A stretch of DNA of 64,000 nt from Hamadaea flava (GCF_024172085.1 NZ_JAMZDZ010000001.1:7564001-7628000); one strand, 5' to 3'. Counted from the first letter of the stretch, positions 41,756-50,774 are shown. The notes: a model not told the origin generated them from the sequence alone. Program-made: numbers and translations.

Positions 41756-41818
41756 CGGGCACGGTCCGCGTAGACTTCGACAACGCCAGTTGGTGCGCGC
41801 GAGATAGCATGCACCACA

Positions 41819-42886
41819 ATGGACAGTGGGGTCGGCTTGGGTTTCCCGGGACACGGCGGCGACGCCGAGGTCATCCTGGTCGTCGACGACGACCGTGACA
41901 TCGTGCGCTTCGTCGAGGTGAACCTGCGCCTGCACGGTTTCGAGGTGATGACCGCCCACGACGGGGAACAGGCCCTCTCGGTGATCGAGCAGCGGCGCCC
42001 CGATCTCGTGATCGTGGACCTGATGATGCCCACTTTGGACGGCATCGGGCTGACCCGGCGGCTGCGCGCCGACCCGCTCATGGCGGCGTTGCCCATCATC
42101 ATGCTGACGGCCCGCGCGATGACCGCCGACAAGGTGCTCGGGCTGTCCGCCGGGGCCGACGACTACCTGGTCAAGCCGTTCGACACGCTGGAACTGGTGG
42201 CCCGCGTCCGCTCGACGCTGCGGCGCAACCAGGAATATCGCGAGGTGTCGCCGCTGACCGGGCTGCCCGGCAACACCCGCATCCTGCGGGAGATCTCCGA
42301 TCGGGTGCAGAGCGGCTGCGACTACGCGGTCTGCTACATCGACGTCGACCGGTTCAAGACGGTCAACGACGCGTACGGGTTCGGCCGGGGGGACGAGTTC
42401 ATCACCGCGCTGGCCCGTTCGCTGCACCGGGCGGTCGCCGAGGCCGGCCTGCCGCCGGTGTTCCTCGGCCACGTCGGCGGCGACGACTTCGTCCTCGTGC
42501 TCACCCCCGACCAGGTACGCCCGGTGACCACCCGATCGGTCGAGCTGTTCGAATCGGCCGCCGACGACCTCTACGACCCCGACGCGGCGGCGCGCGGCTA
42601 TCTGGAGCTGACCGACCGCCGGGGCAACGTGCAGCGGGCCAACCTGGTCACCCTCTCGATCGGGGTCGCCTTGTCGACCGCCCGGCAGTTCGACGATCCC
42701 CGTGAGGTGATCGCGGCGGCGTCGGAGATGAAGTCGGTGGCCAAGAGCCAGCCGGGCTCGTTCGTGGCGATCGACCGCCGCCGGATGGACGACGAACCCG
42801 ACAGCGGCGGCTTCGGCGACTACAGCACCCCGCCGCACGGCATCCCGCTGCCGCGTACGCCCTCCGAGCACGGTGCTGAGCTGTGA
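41819..42886 (+). CDS. Response regulator with GGDEF domain (candidate diguanylate cyclase)
   Basis: 355 aa. Residues 15-135 are a receiver domain: acidic VVDDDRDI, phospho-acceptor Asp in LVIVDLMMP near residue 65, and Lys in YLVKPFD near 118. Residues 145-320 are a GGDEF domain with ETGLPG-like SPLTGLPGN, YIDVDRFKTVNDAYG and the active-site GGDDF near 221, a permitted variant of GG(D/E)EF. No RxxD I-site is present five residues before it (FLGHV), so product inhibition there is unlikely. No histidine kinase is adjacent. TAGCAT at 41805-41810 suggests a near-leaderless start. Possible c-di-GMP source for BldD. Confidence 0.87.
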   Translation: MDSGVGLGFPGHGGDAEVILVVDDDRDIVRFVEVNLRLHGFEVMTAHDGEQALSVIEQRRPDLVIVDLMMPTLDGIGLTRRLRADPLMAALPIIMLTARAMTADKVLGLSAGADDYLVKPFDTLELVARVRSTLRRNQEYREVSPLTGLPGNTRILREISDRVQSGCDYAVCYIDVDRFKTVNDAYGFGRGDEFITALARSLHRAVAEAGLPPVFLGHVGGDDFVLVLTPDQVRPVTTRSVELFESAADDLYDPDAAARGYLELTDRRGNVQRANLVTLSIGVALSTARQFDDPREVIAAASEMKSVAKSQPGSFVAIDRRRMDDEPDSGGFGDYSTPPHGIPLPRTPSEHGAEL

Positions 42887-42947
42887 TCAAGGTATCCCGG
42901 GCAGCCCGGGGCTGACCCCGGTCACCGCCCTGCGGGAAGATGTGGCC

Positions 42948-44012
42948 ATGACGGAGGCCACACCCGCCGAGCATGCCGCGATGGCCCGTGCGATCGAACT
43001 CGCCGCCCGCGGACTCGGCACGACCAGCCCCAACCCCGTGGTGGGCTGCGTGATCCTGGACAGCTCGGGGGAGGTCGCCGGCGAGGGCTTCCACGCGTAC
43101 GCGGGCGGCCCGCACGCCGAGATCGTGGCGCTCGCCCAGGCCGGGGAGAAGGCCAAGGGCGGCACGGCGGTGGTGACCCTGGAGCCGTGCAATCACACCG
43201 GCCGGACCGGCCCGTGCAGTCAGGCCCTGATCCGGGCGGGGATCGGCCGCGTGGTGATCGCCGTGCTCGACCCGACCGACGCCGCCAAGGGTGGCGCGGA
43301 GACCCTCCGGGAATCCGGTGTGCAGGTCGTCTCCGGCGTACGCGAGGCCGAGGCGACCCGGGGCAACGTCATGTGGCTGTCCTCCGTACGCCGAAAGCGC
43401 CCATACGTGATCTGGAAGTTCGCCTCCACGGTGGACGGCCGGTCGGCGGCCGAGGACGGCACGAGCATGTGGATCACGTCCGAGGCGTCCCGGATGGACG
43501 TGCATGCGCTGCGGGGCACGGTGGACGCGATCATCGTCGGCGTCGGCACCGTCATCGCCGACGACTCCCGGTTGACCGCGCGCAATCTCCGGGACGGCAG
43601 TCTGGCCATCCGGCAACCACTTCGCGTCGTCGTGGACTCCGTCGGGCGTACCCCTGAGAACGCGAAGGTCAGGGACGGCGCGGCCGCGACCTGGATCGCG
43701 ACCGCGGCCGAGGTCGGCGCGGACGCCGAGGGGCGCGTGGATCTGGTGGCCCTGATGAGCCGGATGTACGAGCGGGGCGTGCGCAGCGCCCTGCTGGAGG
43801 GCGGTCCCACACTGGCCGGCGCGTTCCTCGCGGCCGGGCTGGTCGACAAGATCGTCGGGTATGTGGCGCCGAAGCTGCTCGGCGGCGGCCCGGCGGCGCT
43901 CATGGGCGCCGGTGTGAAGACCATCACCGAGGCGATCGAACTCGATGTCACCGACGTTGACCGGGTTGGACCGGATCTCCGGATCACCGCCGTGCCGAAG
44001 AGGGAGAATTAG
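42948..44012 (+). CDS. ribD: Bifunctional riboflavin deaminase/reductase RibD
   Basis: Second and third steps of riboflavin synthesis from GTP: deamination then reduction of the pyrimidine intermediate. 354 aa from ATG 42948 with GGGAAGA upstream; the frame is open back to 42873. Deaminase zinc site: HAEIVAL near residue 50 and LEPCNHTGRTGPC near 76-88. The reductase half starts at about 145 with KFASTVDGRSA and ends with LLEGGPTLAGAF. First gene of ribD-ribE-ribBA-ribH. No FMN riboswitch is seen in the 61-base gap upstream. Confidence 0.95.
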   Translation: MTEATPAEHAAMARAIELAARGLGTTSPNPVVGCVILDSSGEVAGEGFHAYAGGPHAEIVALAQAGEKAKGGTAVVTLEPCNHTGRTGPCSQALIRAGIGRVVIAVLDPTDAAKGGAETLRESGVQVVSGVREAEATRGNVMWLSSVRRKRPYVIWKFASTVDGRSAAEDGTSMWITSEASRMDVHALRGTVDAIIVGVGTVIADDSRLTARNLRDGSLAIRQPLRVVVDSVGRTPENAKVRDGAAATWIATAAEVGADAEGRVDLVALMSRMYERGVRSALLEGGPTLAGAFLAAGLVDKIVGYVAPKLLGGGPAALMGAGVKTITEAIELDVTDVDRVGPDLRITAVPKREN

Positions 44013-44014
44013 GC

Positions 44015-44620
44015 GTGTTCACCGGCATTGTCGAGGAGTTGGGCGAGGTAGTCGAGCTCACCTGGAAGGGCGAAGGCGCACGGCTGGCGATCAAGGGGCC
44101 GGTGGTGACCTCCGACGCCGGGCACGGCGACTCGATCGCGGTCAACGGCGTCTGCCTGACCGTCGTGGAGAACCTGGGCGACGTCTTCACCACCGAGGTG
44201 ATGAAGGAGTCCTTCGACCGCAGCGCGCTCGGCGGCCTGCAGGTCGGCGACCGGGTCAACCTGGAGCGGGCGGTCAAGGTGTCCGACAGGCTCGGCGGGC
44301 ACATCGTGCAGGGGCACGTCGACGGGGTCGCCACGATCACCGAGCGGGTCCCCGGCGATCTGTGGGAGATCGTCCGGTTCACTCTTCCGGAGGATCTTTC
44401 CCGCTATCTCGTGGAGAAGGGCTCGATCACGGTCGACGGAATCTCGCTGACTGTGACCGAGATCTCTGAAGACGCGTTCGCGGTGAGCCTCATTCCCACC
44501 ACACTGGAAGTGACGACACTGGGCCGTAAGGGCGTCGGTGACCAGGTGAACCTGGAGGTCGACGTGATCGCCAAGTACGTCGAGAAGATGGTGGGCAACG
44601 GCGGAGGGAACCGGGCATGA
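44015..44620 (+). CDS. ribE: Riboflavin synthase alpha chain
   Basis: Dismutates two 6,7-dimethyl-8-ribityllumazines to riboflavin. 201 aa made of two homologous beta-barrels: [12 protein letters not shown] with [13 protein letters not shown] in the first, and [10 protein letters not shown] with [12 protein letters not shown] in the second. GTG start with GAGGGAG upstream, 2 bases after ribD. The stop overlaps the ribBA ATG. Confidence 0.96.
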   Translation: MFTGIVEELGEVVELTWKGEGARLAIKGPVVTSDAGHGDSIAVNGVCLTVVENLGDVFTTEVMKESFDRSALGGLQVGDRVNLERAVKVSDRLGGHIVQGHVDGVATITERVPGDLWEIVRFTLPEDLSRYLVEKGSITVDGISLTVTEISEDAFAVSLIPTTLEVTTLGRKGVGDQVNLEVDVIAKYVEKMVGNGGGNRA

Positions 44621-45843
44621 CGCTGTCCTCGATCGAGACCGCGATCGCCGAGGTCAAAGCCGGCAAGGCCGTCGTCGTCGTGGACGACGAGGACCGCGAG
44701 AACGAAGGCGACCTGATCTTCGCGGCCGAGCTGGCCACGCCCGAGCTGCTCGCCTTCACCGTCCGCTACACCTCCGGCTACATCTGCGCCCCGATCCTGG
44801 AGCCCGACGCCGACCGCCTCGACCTGCCGCCGCAGTGGCACACCAACCAGGACCGGCGGGGGACGGCGTACACGGTCACCGTGGATGCCCGGGAAGGCGT
44901 GAGCACCGGCATCTCCGCCGCCGACCGCGCCCACACGATCCGGCTGCTCGCCGACCCCGTGACCCGGCCGAGCGACCTGTCCCGTCCCGGGCACGTGGTG
45001 CCGCTGCGGGCGAAGTCGGGCGGCGTCCTGCGCCGCCCCGGGCACACCGAGGCCGCCGTGGACCTCGCCACCCTCGCCGGGCTGCGCCCGGCCGGGGTGC
45101 TCTGCGAGCTGATCAACGACGACGGCACGATGATGCGACTGCCCGAGCTGACCGCGTTCGCCCAGGAACACGGGCTGGCCATCATCTCCATCGCCGACCT
45201 GATCGAGTACCGGCGGCGGACCGAGCGGCTGGTCGAACGGATCGCCGGCGCCCGCCTGCCCACCGAGTACGGCGAGTTCACCGCGGTCGGCTACCGCGCC
45301 ACCGACGACAACGCCGAGCACATCGCCCTGGTCTTCGGCGAGATCGGCGACGGCGAGGACGTCCTGGTCCGGGTGCACTCCGAGTGCCTGACCGGCGACG
45401 TGTTCGCGTCGGTGCGCTGCGACTGCGGACCCCAGCTGCACGCCGCGCTGGAGCGGGTCGCCGAGGAGGGCCGCGGTGTCGTGCTCTACATGCGCGGGCA
45501 CGAAGGCCGGGGCATCGGGCTGCTGCACAAGCTGCAGGCGTACCAGCTGCAGGACGGCGGCCGGGACACCGTCGACGCCAACCTCGACCTCGGGCTGCCC
45601 GCCGACGCCCGCGACTACGGCACCGGCGCGCAGATCCTCTACGACCTCGGCGTACGCACGATGCGCCTGCTCACCAACAACCCGGCCAAGCGCGCCGGGC
45701 TGGAAGGCTACGGCCTGTCCATCGTGGGCCGCGAGCCGCTGCCGGTCCGCCCCCACCCGGAGAACCTGCGCTACCTGCAGACCAAGCGGGACCGCATGGG
45801 CCATCTGATCGATCTCGAACCGCCGACTGAAGGAGTCGCCTGA
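44617..45843 (+). CDS. ribBA: Bifunctional DHBP synthase / GTP cyclohydrolase II
   Basis: Makes both riboflavin precursors. 408 aa. The RibB half (1-200) has [15 protein letters not shown] near residue 23 and [12 protein letters not shown] near 145. The RibA half (205-408) has the zinc site Cys in [17 protein letters not shown] and the catalytic [10 protein letters not shown] near 295. Both halves look complete and catalytic residues are kept. The start overlaps ribE, and ribH follows 1 base after the stop codon. Confidence 0.96.
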   Translation: MTLSSIETAIAEVKAGKAVVVVDDEDRENEGDLIFAAELATPELLAFTVRYTSGYICAPILEPDADRLDLPPQWHTNQDRRGTAYTVTVDAREGVSTGISAADRAHTIRLLADPVTRPSDLSRPGHVVPLRAKSGGVLRRPGHTEAAVDLATLAGLRPAGVLCELINDDGTMMRLPELTAFAQEHGLAIISIADLIEYRRRTERLVERIAGARLPTEYGEFTAVGYRATDDNAEHIALVFGEIGDGEDVLVRVHSECLTGDVFASVRCDCGPQLHAALERVAEEGRGVVLYMRGHEGRGIGLLHKLQAYQLQDGGRDTVDANLDLGLPADARDYGTGAQILYDLGVRTMRLLTNNPAKRAGLEGYGLSIVGREPLPVRPHPENLRYLQTKRDRMGHLIDLEPPTEGVA

Positions 45844-45844
45844 C

Positions 45845-46315
45845 ATGGCCGGATTCGGCACGCCTGAGGACAGCGCGGTCGACGCGCACGGGCTGACCCT
45901 CGGCATCGTCGCCACCCGCTGGAACGGCGAGCTGGTCGACCAGATGCTCGAGCGGGCGCTCGCGGCCGCCAAGGCCAGCGGGGTCAGCGACGTCGAGGTC
46001 CACCGGGTCGCCGGTTCGGTGGAGATCCCGGTAGTCGCGCAGGCGCTCGCCGGCCGCAAGGACGCCGTGGTCGCCCTGGGCGTCGTCGTGCGCGGCGACA
46101 CCCCGCACTTCGACTACGTCTGCCGCTCGGTCACCGACGGACTGACCCGCCTCGCGCTCGACGAGCGCACGCCGATCGGCCAGGGCGTGCTCACGGTCAA
46201 CACGATCGAGCAGGCGCGCGACCGGGCCGGGCTGCCCGGCTCAGGTGAGGACAAGGGCTGGGCGGCCACTATCGCCGCCCTCGACGCCGCGGTCACGCTG
46301 CGGTCACTGTCCTAG
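45845..46315 (+). CDS. ribH: 6,7-Dimethyl-8-ribityllumazine synthase
   Basis: Penultimate riboflavin step; forms icosahedral or pentameric shells. 156 aa. GIVATRWNGELVDQML at the N-terminus (RWN motif), VAGSVEIPVVAQAL near residue 58, and the His in VVRGDTPHFDYV near 90. ATG with GAAGGAG upstream. Last gene of the rib operon; no terminator is visible before the lipoprotein gene. Confidence 0.95.
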   Translation: MAGFGTPEDSAVDAHGLTLGIVATRWNGELVDQMLERALAAAKASGVSDVEVHRVAGSVEIPVVAQALAGRKDAVVALGVVVRGDTPHFDYVCRSVTDGLTRLALDERTPIGQGVLTVNTIEQARDRAGLPGSGEDKGWAATIAALDAAVTLRSLS

Positions 46316-46359
46316 ATACGTCACTGGTGTCCGCTCCGCCAGGGGCGTTCACTGGAGGC

Positions 46360-47190
46360 ATGCGGGTTCTCGCGGCTTCACTCGGGCTCGCCCTGCTGGC
46401 GGGCTGCACAACTCCGGCGCCGGTCCCGTCGGGGTCACCCCCGGCTTCCCACGCGGCTTCCGTGTCGGCCTCGGCCCCGGGGAGCGGCTTGCTTCCCGTC
46501 TACTACACGCTTTCCGACCGCGGTACGCCGAAACTGGTGCGCGAGTTCCACCGGTTGGCCGTCGCAGCGGACACGCCCGCTGGGAAGACCACGGCGGCGG
46601 TGGCGGAGATGCTGCGCCCCAGCGCGCTGGACCCGGACTACAAGACGCTGTGGCCGGTGGGCGTACGCGTCACGGGCTGCTCGGTCGACGGCGACGTGGT
46701 CACGGTGGACCTCACGGGCCTCACCAGCGGCGTGGGCGCGGAGGCGGAAGGTCAGGCCGTCCAGCAGCTCGTCTGGACCGCCACCGCGAACTCCGGGGCG
46801 TCTCGCGTACGCATTCGGGTCGACGGCGCCACCGTGGAGACCGTCTTCGGCCACGTCTCCGTCAAAGACCCGGTACGCCGAGCCGAGGCGGTCGACACCC
46901 TGCACCTGGTCTGGGTGATCTCCCCGCAGCAGGGCGAGACCGTCGGCCGCGACGTGACCCTGCACCTGGCCGGGATCGTCTTCGAGAACACCCTCAACTA
47001 CGAGATCCTGCGGGACGGCAAGGTCGTCCAGCACGAGGTCGTCACCCTCGAACCCGGACATCCGGCGATGGGGGAGAAGAAGGTGACGGTGCGGTTGTCG
47101 CCGGGCTCCTACGTCGTGCGGGCCTACGAGATCTCGATGGCCGACAGCAGCCGGCAGCACGTCGACAACCACACCTTCACCGTGAGCTAG
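46360..47190 (+). CDS. Lipoprotein with GerMN and Gmad2 domains
   Basis: 276 aa from ATG 46360; a GTG at 46327 is also in frame. MRVLAASLGLALLAGC is a textbook lipobox signal, with the Cys at position 16. Residues 50-180 match the GerMN fold (YYTLSDRGTPKLVREF, VTVDLTGL, and QAVQQLVWTATA); residues 185-276 match the Gmad2 Ig-like domain (WVISPQQGETVG, YEILRDGKVV, and SPGSYVVRAYEIS). GerMN domains occur in spore germination and LpqB-type proteins. Cell-surface role is likely, specific function unknown. Ends 7 bases from the convergent MBL gene. Confidence 0.82.
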   Translation: MRVLAASLGLALLAGCTTPAPVPSGSPPASHAASVSASAPGSGLLPVYYTLSDRGTPKLVREFHRLAVAADTPAGKTTAAVAEMLRPSALDPDYKTLWPVGVRVTGCSVDGDVVTVDLTGLTSGVGAEAEGQAVQQLVWTATANSGASRVRIRVDGATVETVFGHVSVKDPVRRAEAVDTLHLVWVISPQQGETVGRDVTLHLAGIVFENTLNYEILRDGKVVQHEVVTLEPGHPAMGEKKVTVRLSPGSYVVRAYEISMADSSRQHVDNHTFTVS

Positions 47191-47197
47191 CGGTGAG

Positions 47198-47827
47198 CTA
47201 GAGGTCGGCGCCGCTCCCGATCGGGATGCGCGAGTACGCCGTCTGGCCCTTCATCTCCATCCACCGGTCGAACCCGGCGAAGCCGATGTCCTCCGAGAAC
47301 ATCCGGTCGTGGATCGGGTGCGCCCGCTTCGGGGCGACCGCCCGGACGAAGTCCAGCGCCTCCCGCAGCTTGAGCCACGGCGCGGAGGCCGGCACGAGCA
47401 GCACGCCGACCTCGGCCTCGGGCACGAACAGCGCGTCACCGGGGTGGTAGAGCGCCCCGGACGAGGTCCCGACCAGGTAGCCGACGTTGGCGCAGCCCGG
47501 CAGGCCCTCGTAGATCTCGGCGTGCTCGCCACCGACCACGGTGACGTCGAACCCGGCGGCGGTGAAGGTGTCGCCGGTCGCCACGGTGGTCACCGCGTCG
47601 CCCATCTTCTCGCGCAGCTCGCCGGCGATCAGCTCGGGCGCGAAGACCCGCACGTCCTGCTGGGCCAGCCGCTCCGCGTCGACGTGATCGTGGTGCTCAT
47701 GGGTGATGAGGACGTCGGTGACACCCTCGAAGACCGCCGGCTCCGACCACACGCCGGGGTCGATCAGCAACGTCCGGTCGCCGTCGTGCAGGCGTACGCA
47801 GGCGTGCGTGAACTTGATCAACTGCAT
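47198..47827 (-). CDS. MBL-fold metal-dependent hydrolase (UlaG-like)
   Basis: 209 aa from ATG 47827; longer frames upstream would cover the hisE promoter region and lack homology. Metal-binding THEHHDHVD near residue 50, further ligands in GGEHAEIY and YHPGDALFV, and a final His in HPIHDRM. It lacks a large lid and looks like the short, single-domain MBL_fold hydrolases whose substrates are mostly unknown. Divergent from hisE. No Shine-Dalgarno is seen. Confidence 0.85.
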   Translation of the reverse strand: MQLIKFTHACVRLHDGDRTLLIDPGVWSEPAVFEGVTDVLITHEHHDHVDAERLAQQDVRVFAPELIAGELREKMGDAVTTVATGDTFTAAGFDVTVVGGEHAEIYEGLPGCANVGYLVGTSSGALYHPGDALFVPEAEVGVLLVPASAPWLKLREALDFVRAVAPKRAHPIHDRMFSEDIGFAGFDRWMEMKGQTAYSRIPIGSGADL

Positions 47828-47912
47828 GGTTTCGAGCGTACGCCGTTCTCGCTCCGTGGAACCGGTCACGTCCAGGGTCGTGGGTGTGATCGCGTCGGGC
47901 AGAATTGCGGGC

Positions 47913-48176
47913 GTGAAGACGTTCGAGGAGCTCTTCGAGGAGCTGCGGGCGAAGGTCGCCGCCGGTGACCCCGCGTCGGGCACGGTCAAGGCCGTCCAGG
48001 GTGGGGTGCACTCGGTCGGCAAGAAGGTGGTCGAGGAGGCCGCCGAGGCGTGGATGGCCGCTGAGCATGAGGGGCCCGACCGCGCCGCCGAGGAGATCTC
48101 GCAGCTGCTCTACCAGGCTCAGGTGCTGATGCTCGCGACCGGGATCGAGCTGAAGGACGTCTACCGACATCTCTAG
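47913..48176 (+). CDS. hisE: Phosphoribosyl-ATP diphosphatase
   Basis: Second histidine-biosynthesis step: PR-ATP to PR-AMP. 87 aa from the GTG at 47913; the frame is open back to 47703 but only this part is His[18 protein letters not shown] at the N-terminus, [18 protein letters not shown] with the metal-binding Glu cluster in the middle, and ELKDVYRHL at the end. Followed by hisG after 49 bases, the standard actinobacterial pair. Confidence 0.94.
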   Translation: MKTFEELFEELRAKVAAGDPASGTVKAVQGGVHSVGKKVVEEAAEAWMAAEHEGPDRAAEEISQLLYQAQVLMLATGIELKDVYRHL

Positions 48177-48225
48177 ATCGGGTTTGTCCATCCGTTCCAG
48201 ACACCGATCTTGAGGAATCTTCAGA

Positions 48226-49074
48226 ATGCTGCGCATCGCCGTGCCCAACAAGGGCACCCTGTCCAAGCCCGCCATCGAGATGCTGCGTGAGGCGGGCTAC
48301 CGCCAGCGCACCGACGACCGCGACCTCGCCTGCCTCGACACCGACAACGACATCGAGTTCTTCTACCTGCGCCCACGCGACATCGCGACCTACGTCGGCT
48401 CCGGCGACCTCGACCTGGGCATCACCGGCCAGGACCTGCTCGTCGACGGCGGCACCCCGGTCGAGCAGCTGCTGGAGCTGGGCTTCGCCGGGGCCACCTT
48501 CCGATTCGCCGCCCCGCAGGGCACCGTCGCCGACCTCGGCTCGCTCGACGGCAAGCGCATCGCCACGGCGTACCCGGGGCTGGTCGAGCGCTATCTGGAG
48601 GAGCGCGACATCAAGGCGCGCGTCGTCGAGCTGGATGGCGCGGTGGAGAACGCCGTACGCCTCGGCGTCGCCGACCTGATCGCCGACGTCGTCGCGACCG
48701 GGGCCACGCTCCGGCAGGCCGGCCTCGTCCCGATCGGCGACCCGATCATGGTCTCCGAGGCGGCGCTGATCCACCGGACCGGCGACGACCCCGCCCAGCC
48801 GCAGGTCGCCCAGCTGCTGCGGCGACTGCAGGGCGTCCTGGTCGCCCGGCGCTACGTCATGCTCGCCTACGACTGCCGGGCCGACCGGCTCGACGAGGCG
48901 GTCGCGCTGACCCCGGGCATCGAGTCGCCGACGGTCTCCCCGTTGCACCGCGAGGGCTGGGTCGCCGTGCAGGCGATGGTCCAGCGGGCCGGGATGCACC
49001 GGATCATGGACGAGCTGTACGACATCGGCGCCCGGGCCATCCTGGTCACCGACATCCACGCCTGCCGCCTCTAG
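48226..49074 (+). CDS. hisG: ATP phosphoribosyltransferase (long form)
   Basis: First step of histidine synthesis and the site of feedback inhibition. 282 aa, so the long form with its own C-terminal ACT-like regulatory domain (about 210-282, VQAMVQRAGMHRIMDEL). RIAVPNKGTLSKPA at the N-terminus and DLIADVVATGATLRQAGL, the PRPP-binding loop, near residue 150. ATG with AGGA upstream. No hisZ is needed for this form. A 57-bp inverted repeat follows the stop. Confidence 0.96.
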   Translation: MLRIAVPNKGTLSKPAIEMLREAGYRQRTDDRDLACLDTDNDIEFFYLRPRDIATYVGSGDLDLGITGQDLLVDGGTPVEQLLELGFAGATFRFAAPQGTVADLGSLDGKRIATAYPGLVERYLEERDIKARVVELDGAVENAVRLGVADLIADVVATGATLRQAGLVPIGDPIMVSEAALIHRTGDDPAQPQVAQLLRRLQGVLVARRYVMLAYDCRADRLDEAVALTPGIESPTVSPLHREGWVAVQAMVQRAGMHRIMDELYDIGARAILVTDIHACRL

Positions 49075-49080
49075 CCATAC

Positions 49081-49137
49081 GCGTTCGCCAGCCCGTTGAT
49101 CATGCCCGAATGGGATCGATCATGGACTGGCGAACGC
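49081..49137 (+). terminator. Inverted repeat after hisG, likely terminator
   Basis: Arms GCGTTCGCCAG (49081-49091) and CTGGCGAACGC (49127-49137), 11 bp perfect, with a GATCAT-rich centre (TGATCAT...GATCGATCATGG). The right end runs straight into a family 3 repeat copy. Confidence 0.7.
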
Positions 49138-49184
49138 GACACGCCGGTTGATCACGAGCGAAAGTTCATGATCGCGCAGTCAGC
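49137..49184 (+). repeat. Dispersed repeat family 3 (copy C, diverged)
   Basis: CGACACGCCGGTTGATCACG at the start and AGTTCATGATCGCGC near the end match the 10119 copy; the middle and last bases differ. Same orientation as copy A. Lies between hisG and the PH-domain gene. Confidence 0.72.
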
Positions 49185-49233
49185 ACGGCGGTGAACCGGT
49201 GCGCCGAGCCGGGCGCGATGGTGGGGTGGCAGG

Positions 49234-49725
49234 ATGGACGCCGTGGCAGCAGCGGAGACGGTGATGATCGACGTCCGGCCCAAGCGCGTACGTGTGGTGG
49301 CGTGGGTCGCGGCGGTCGCGATCCTGGCGGTGTTCGCCGCGGTGGCGACTGCGCTGACCGGCTCGATCGGCGAGGGCAACGCGGTGTTCCGCCCGGGTGA
49401 CCAGGCCGCCATGATCGGCCTCGGGGTCTGCGGCGCGCTGGCCGCGCTCGCCTTCGGCCGTCCCCGGGTCTGGGGCACCGAGCGGGGCATCCGCGTCCGC
49501 AATGTGTTCGCGACCTATGAGCTGCCGTGGAACGTCGTCCGGGCGATCCGGTTCGACCACGGCCACCCGTGGGCGCAGCTGGAGCTGCAAGACGACGACA
49601 CGGTGTCGGTCCTGGCCATCCAGGCGGTCGACAAGGAGCACGCCCTCGTCGCCGTACGCGGCCTCCGGAGCCTCCACGCGGCGCACGCCACCGCACCGGC
49701 TAGTACGCCCGATTCGCGGTCCTGA
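49234..49725 (+). CDS. Membrane protein with bacterial PH domain
   Basis: 163 aa. Two hydrophobic segments (about 20-42 and 58-74) flank a short loop; residues 75-145 form a bacterial PH domain (bPH_6-like): RPRVWGTERGIRVRN, LPWNVVRAIRFD, WAQLELQDDDTVSVLAIQ. Genes of this kind often follow hisG in actinobacteria. Function unknown; membrane-associated. ATG preceded by a G-rich GGGGTGGCAGG stretch. The tail after the PH domain is Ala/Ser-rich and short. Confidence 0.8.
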   Translation: MDAVAAAETVMIDVRPKRVRVVAWVAAVAILAVFAAVATALTGSIGEGNAVFRPGDQAAMIGLGVCGALAALAFGRPRVWGTERGIRVRNVFATYELPWNVVRAIRFDHGHPWAQLELQDDDTVSVLAIQAVDKEHALVAVRGLRSLHAAHATAPASTPDSRS

Positions 49726-49739
49726 ACCCTGCCTGGTAA

Positions 49740-50116
49740 AGTTGCTGCGTCGACCTTGCCGACGCTCACATCACCCTCGGGTGGTGCGGGTAGCTCAGCC
49801 GCCGAGTGGCGGCGGGGCAGTCGGCCACAAAGCGGAGCGCCTGCTCCCACCCGGTCACCTTGAGTGAATCGGGTCCGGTCACCGGCCTCGGGCCGCCGTC
49901 CGCACGACGGTAGCCGCCGAAGGTCCGGGTCGTACGCCTGACAGCGTGCGTGGACCGGTCGAGCGGGCCCTGGCATGCGCCGGGGCCTTCTGCTTTGGGC
50001 CACCGGGACACGGCGCGAGCCCGCTCGGTGGCGCACAAAGACACGGTCCACGCCTTCGCACCCGCGAGGGAGCGGACGCCGAAGGTCGGCACGGACACTA
50101 GTTTGGAGGAGGCCAC
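49740..50116 (+). promoter_or_regulatory. Long structured leader of the infC-rpmI-rplT operon
   Basis: Gene-free 390-base interval. A TAAAGT -10-like element lies at about 49736-49741. Hairpins seen: GCCGCC-GAGT-GGCGGC (49798-49813), GGAGC/GCTCC (49834-49847), CCGTC/GACGG (about 49897-49911), the terminator-like hairpin at 49966-49996, and a long-range GAGCGGGC/GCCCGCTC pairing (49961 with about 50018). Such leaders control the IF3-L35-L20 operon in other bacteria, usually through L20; the mechanism here is inference. Confidence 0.55.
49966..49996 (+). terminator. Attenuator-like hairpin inside the infC leader
   Basis: Stem GGCCC-T-GGC / GCC-G-GGGCC (49966-49987) with a 4-base loop, followed by TTCTGCTTT. 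The T-rich tail is rare in this GC-rich DNA. The preceding GAGCGGGC overlaps the 5' arm and can pair downstream, so two folds compete. Confidence 0.5.
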
Positions 50117-50713
50117 ATCAGCGTCGAGCCACGCGTCAACGATCAGATCAGGGCACGTGAGGTCCGTCTGGTCGGCCCTGAGGGTGAGCAGGTCGGCATC
50201 GTTCCGATCGAGCGCGCCCTGCAGTTGGCCGCCGACGTCGATCTGGATCTGGTCGAGGTCGCGCCGATGGCCCGCCCGCCCGTCTGCAAGCTCATGGACT
50301 TCGGCAAGTTCAAGTACGAGAGCGCGCTCAAGGCGAGGGAAGCCCGGCGTAACCAGCAGCAGACCATCATCAAGGAGATGAAGCTGCGTCCGAAGATCGA
50401 CCAGCACGACTACGAGACCAAGAAAGGTCACGTCGTGCGCTTCCTCAAGGCCGGGGACAAGGTCAAGGTGACCATCATGTTCCGCGGCCGGGAGCAGAGC
50501 CGCCCGGAGCTGGGCTACCGCCTCCTGCGCCGGCTCGAGGAAGAGGTCTCGGAACTGGGCTTCGTCGAGGCCGCCCCGAAGCAGGACGGCCGAAACATGA
50601 TCATGGTGCTCGCACCGAACCGTGCGACCAAGGCCATTGTCCGCGGCGCGAAGTCCGACGAGGACGCGCCGGCCGAGGCCGACGAAGCAGTACAGCCGGC
50701 CGCCGAGGGCTGA
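50117..50713 (+). CDS. infC: Translation initiation factor IF-3, AUC start codon
   Basis: 198 aa. Binds the 30S subunit and checks start codons. N-domain [17 protein letters not shown] and GIVPIERAL, linker, and C-domain [22 protein letters not shown] and [10 protein letters not shown]. An in-frame TAG at 50099-50101 and the lack of any ATG, GTG or TTG before the conserved N-domain force initiation at ATC 50117, which has GGAGG 7 bases upstream. Rare start codons in infC allow IF3 to repress its own synthesis. The gene model that begins at ATG-like codons near 50225 would cut the N-domain. C-terminal tail is Glu/Ala-rich. Confidence 0.94.
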   Translation: MSVEPRVNDQIRAREVRLVGPEGEQVGIVPIERALQLAADVDLDLVEVAPMARPPVCKLMDFGKFKYESALKAREARRNQQQTIIKEMKLRPKIDQHDYETKKGHVVRFLKAGDKVKVTIMFRGREQSRPELGYRLLRRLEEEVSELGFVEAAPKQDGRNMIMVLAPNRATKAIVRGAKSDEDAPAEADEAVQPAAEG

Positions 50714-50774
50714 CCAGCCCGATGGCGGGCCGCCAGAGCACCGTACATAGCTATATCAGGGGAGATACTTCGCA

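Noticed and set aside
49786-49860. GCGGGTAGCTCAGCCGCCGAG looks like the start of a tRNA
   Set aside because: No GG in the D-loop, no anticodon or T-arm (TTCGANNC) at the right spacing, and no acceptor partner. It fits the infC leader hairpins instead.
50225-50713. infC starting at the internal start near 50225
   Set aside because: It would lack the first 36 residues of the conserved IF3 N-domain, which are encoded in frame just upstream from ATC 50117.
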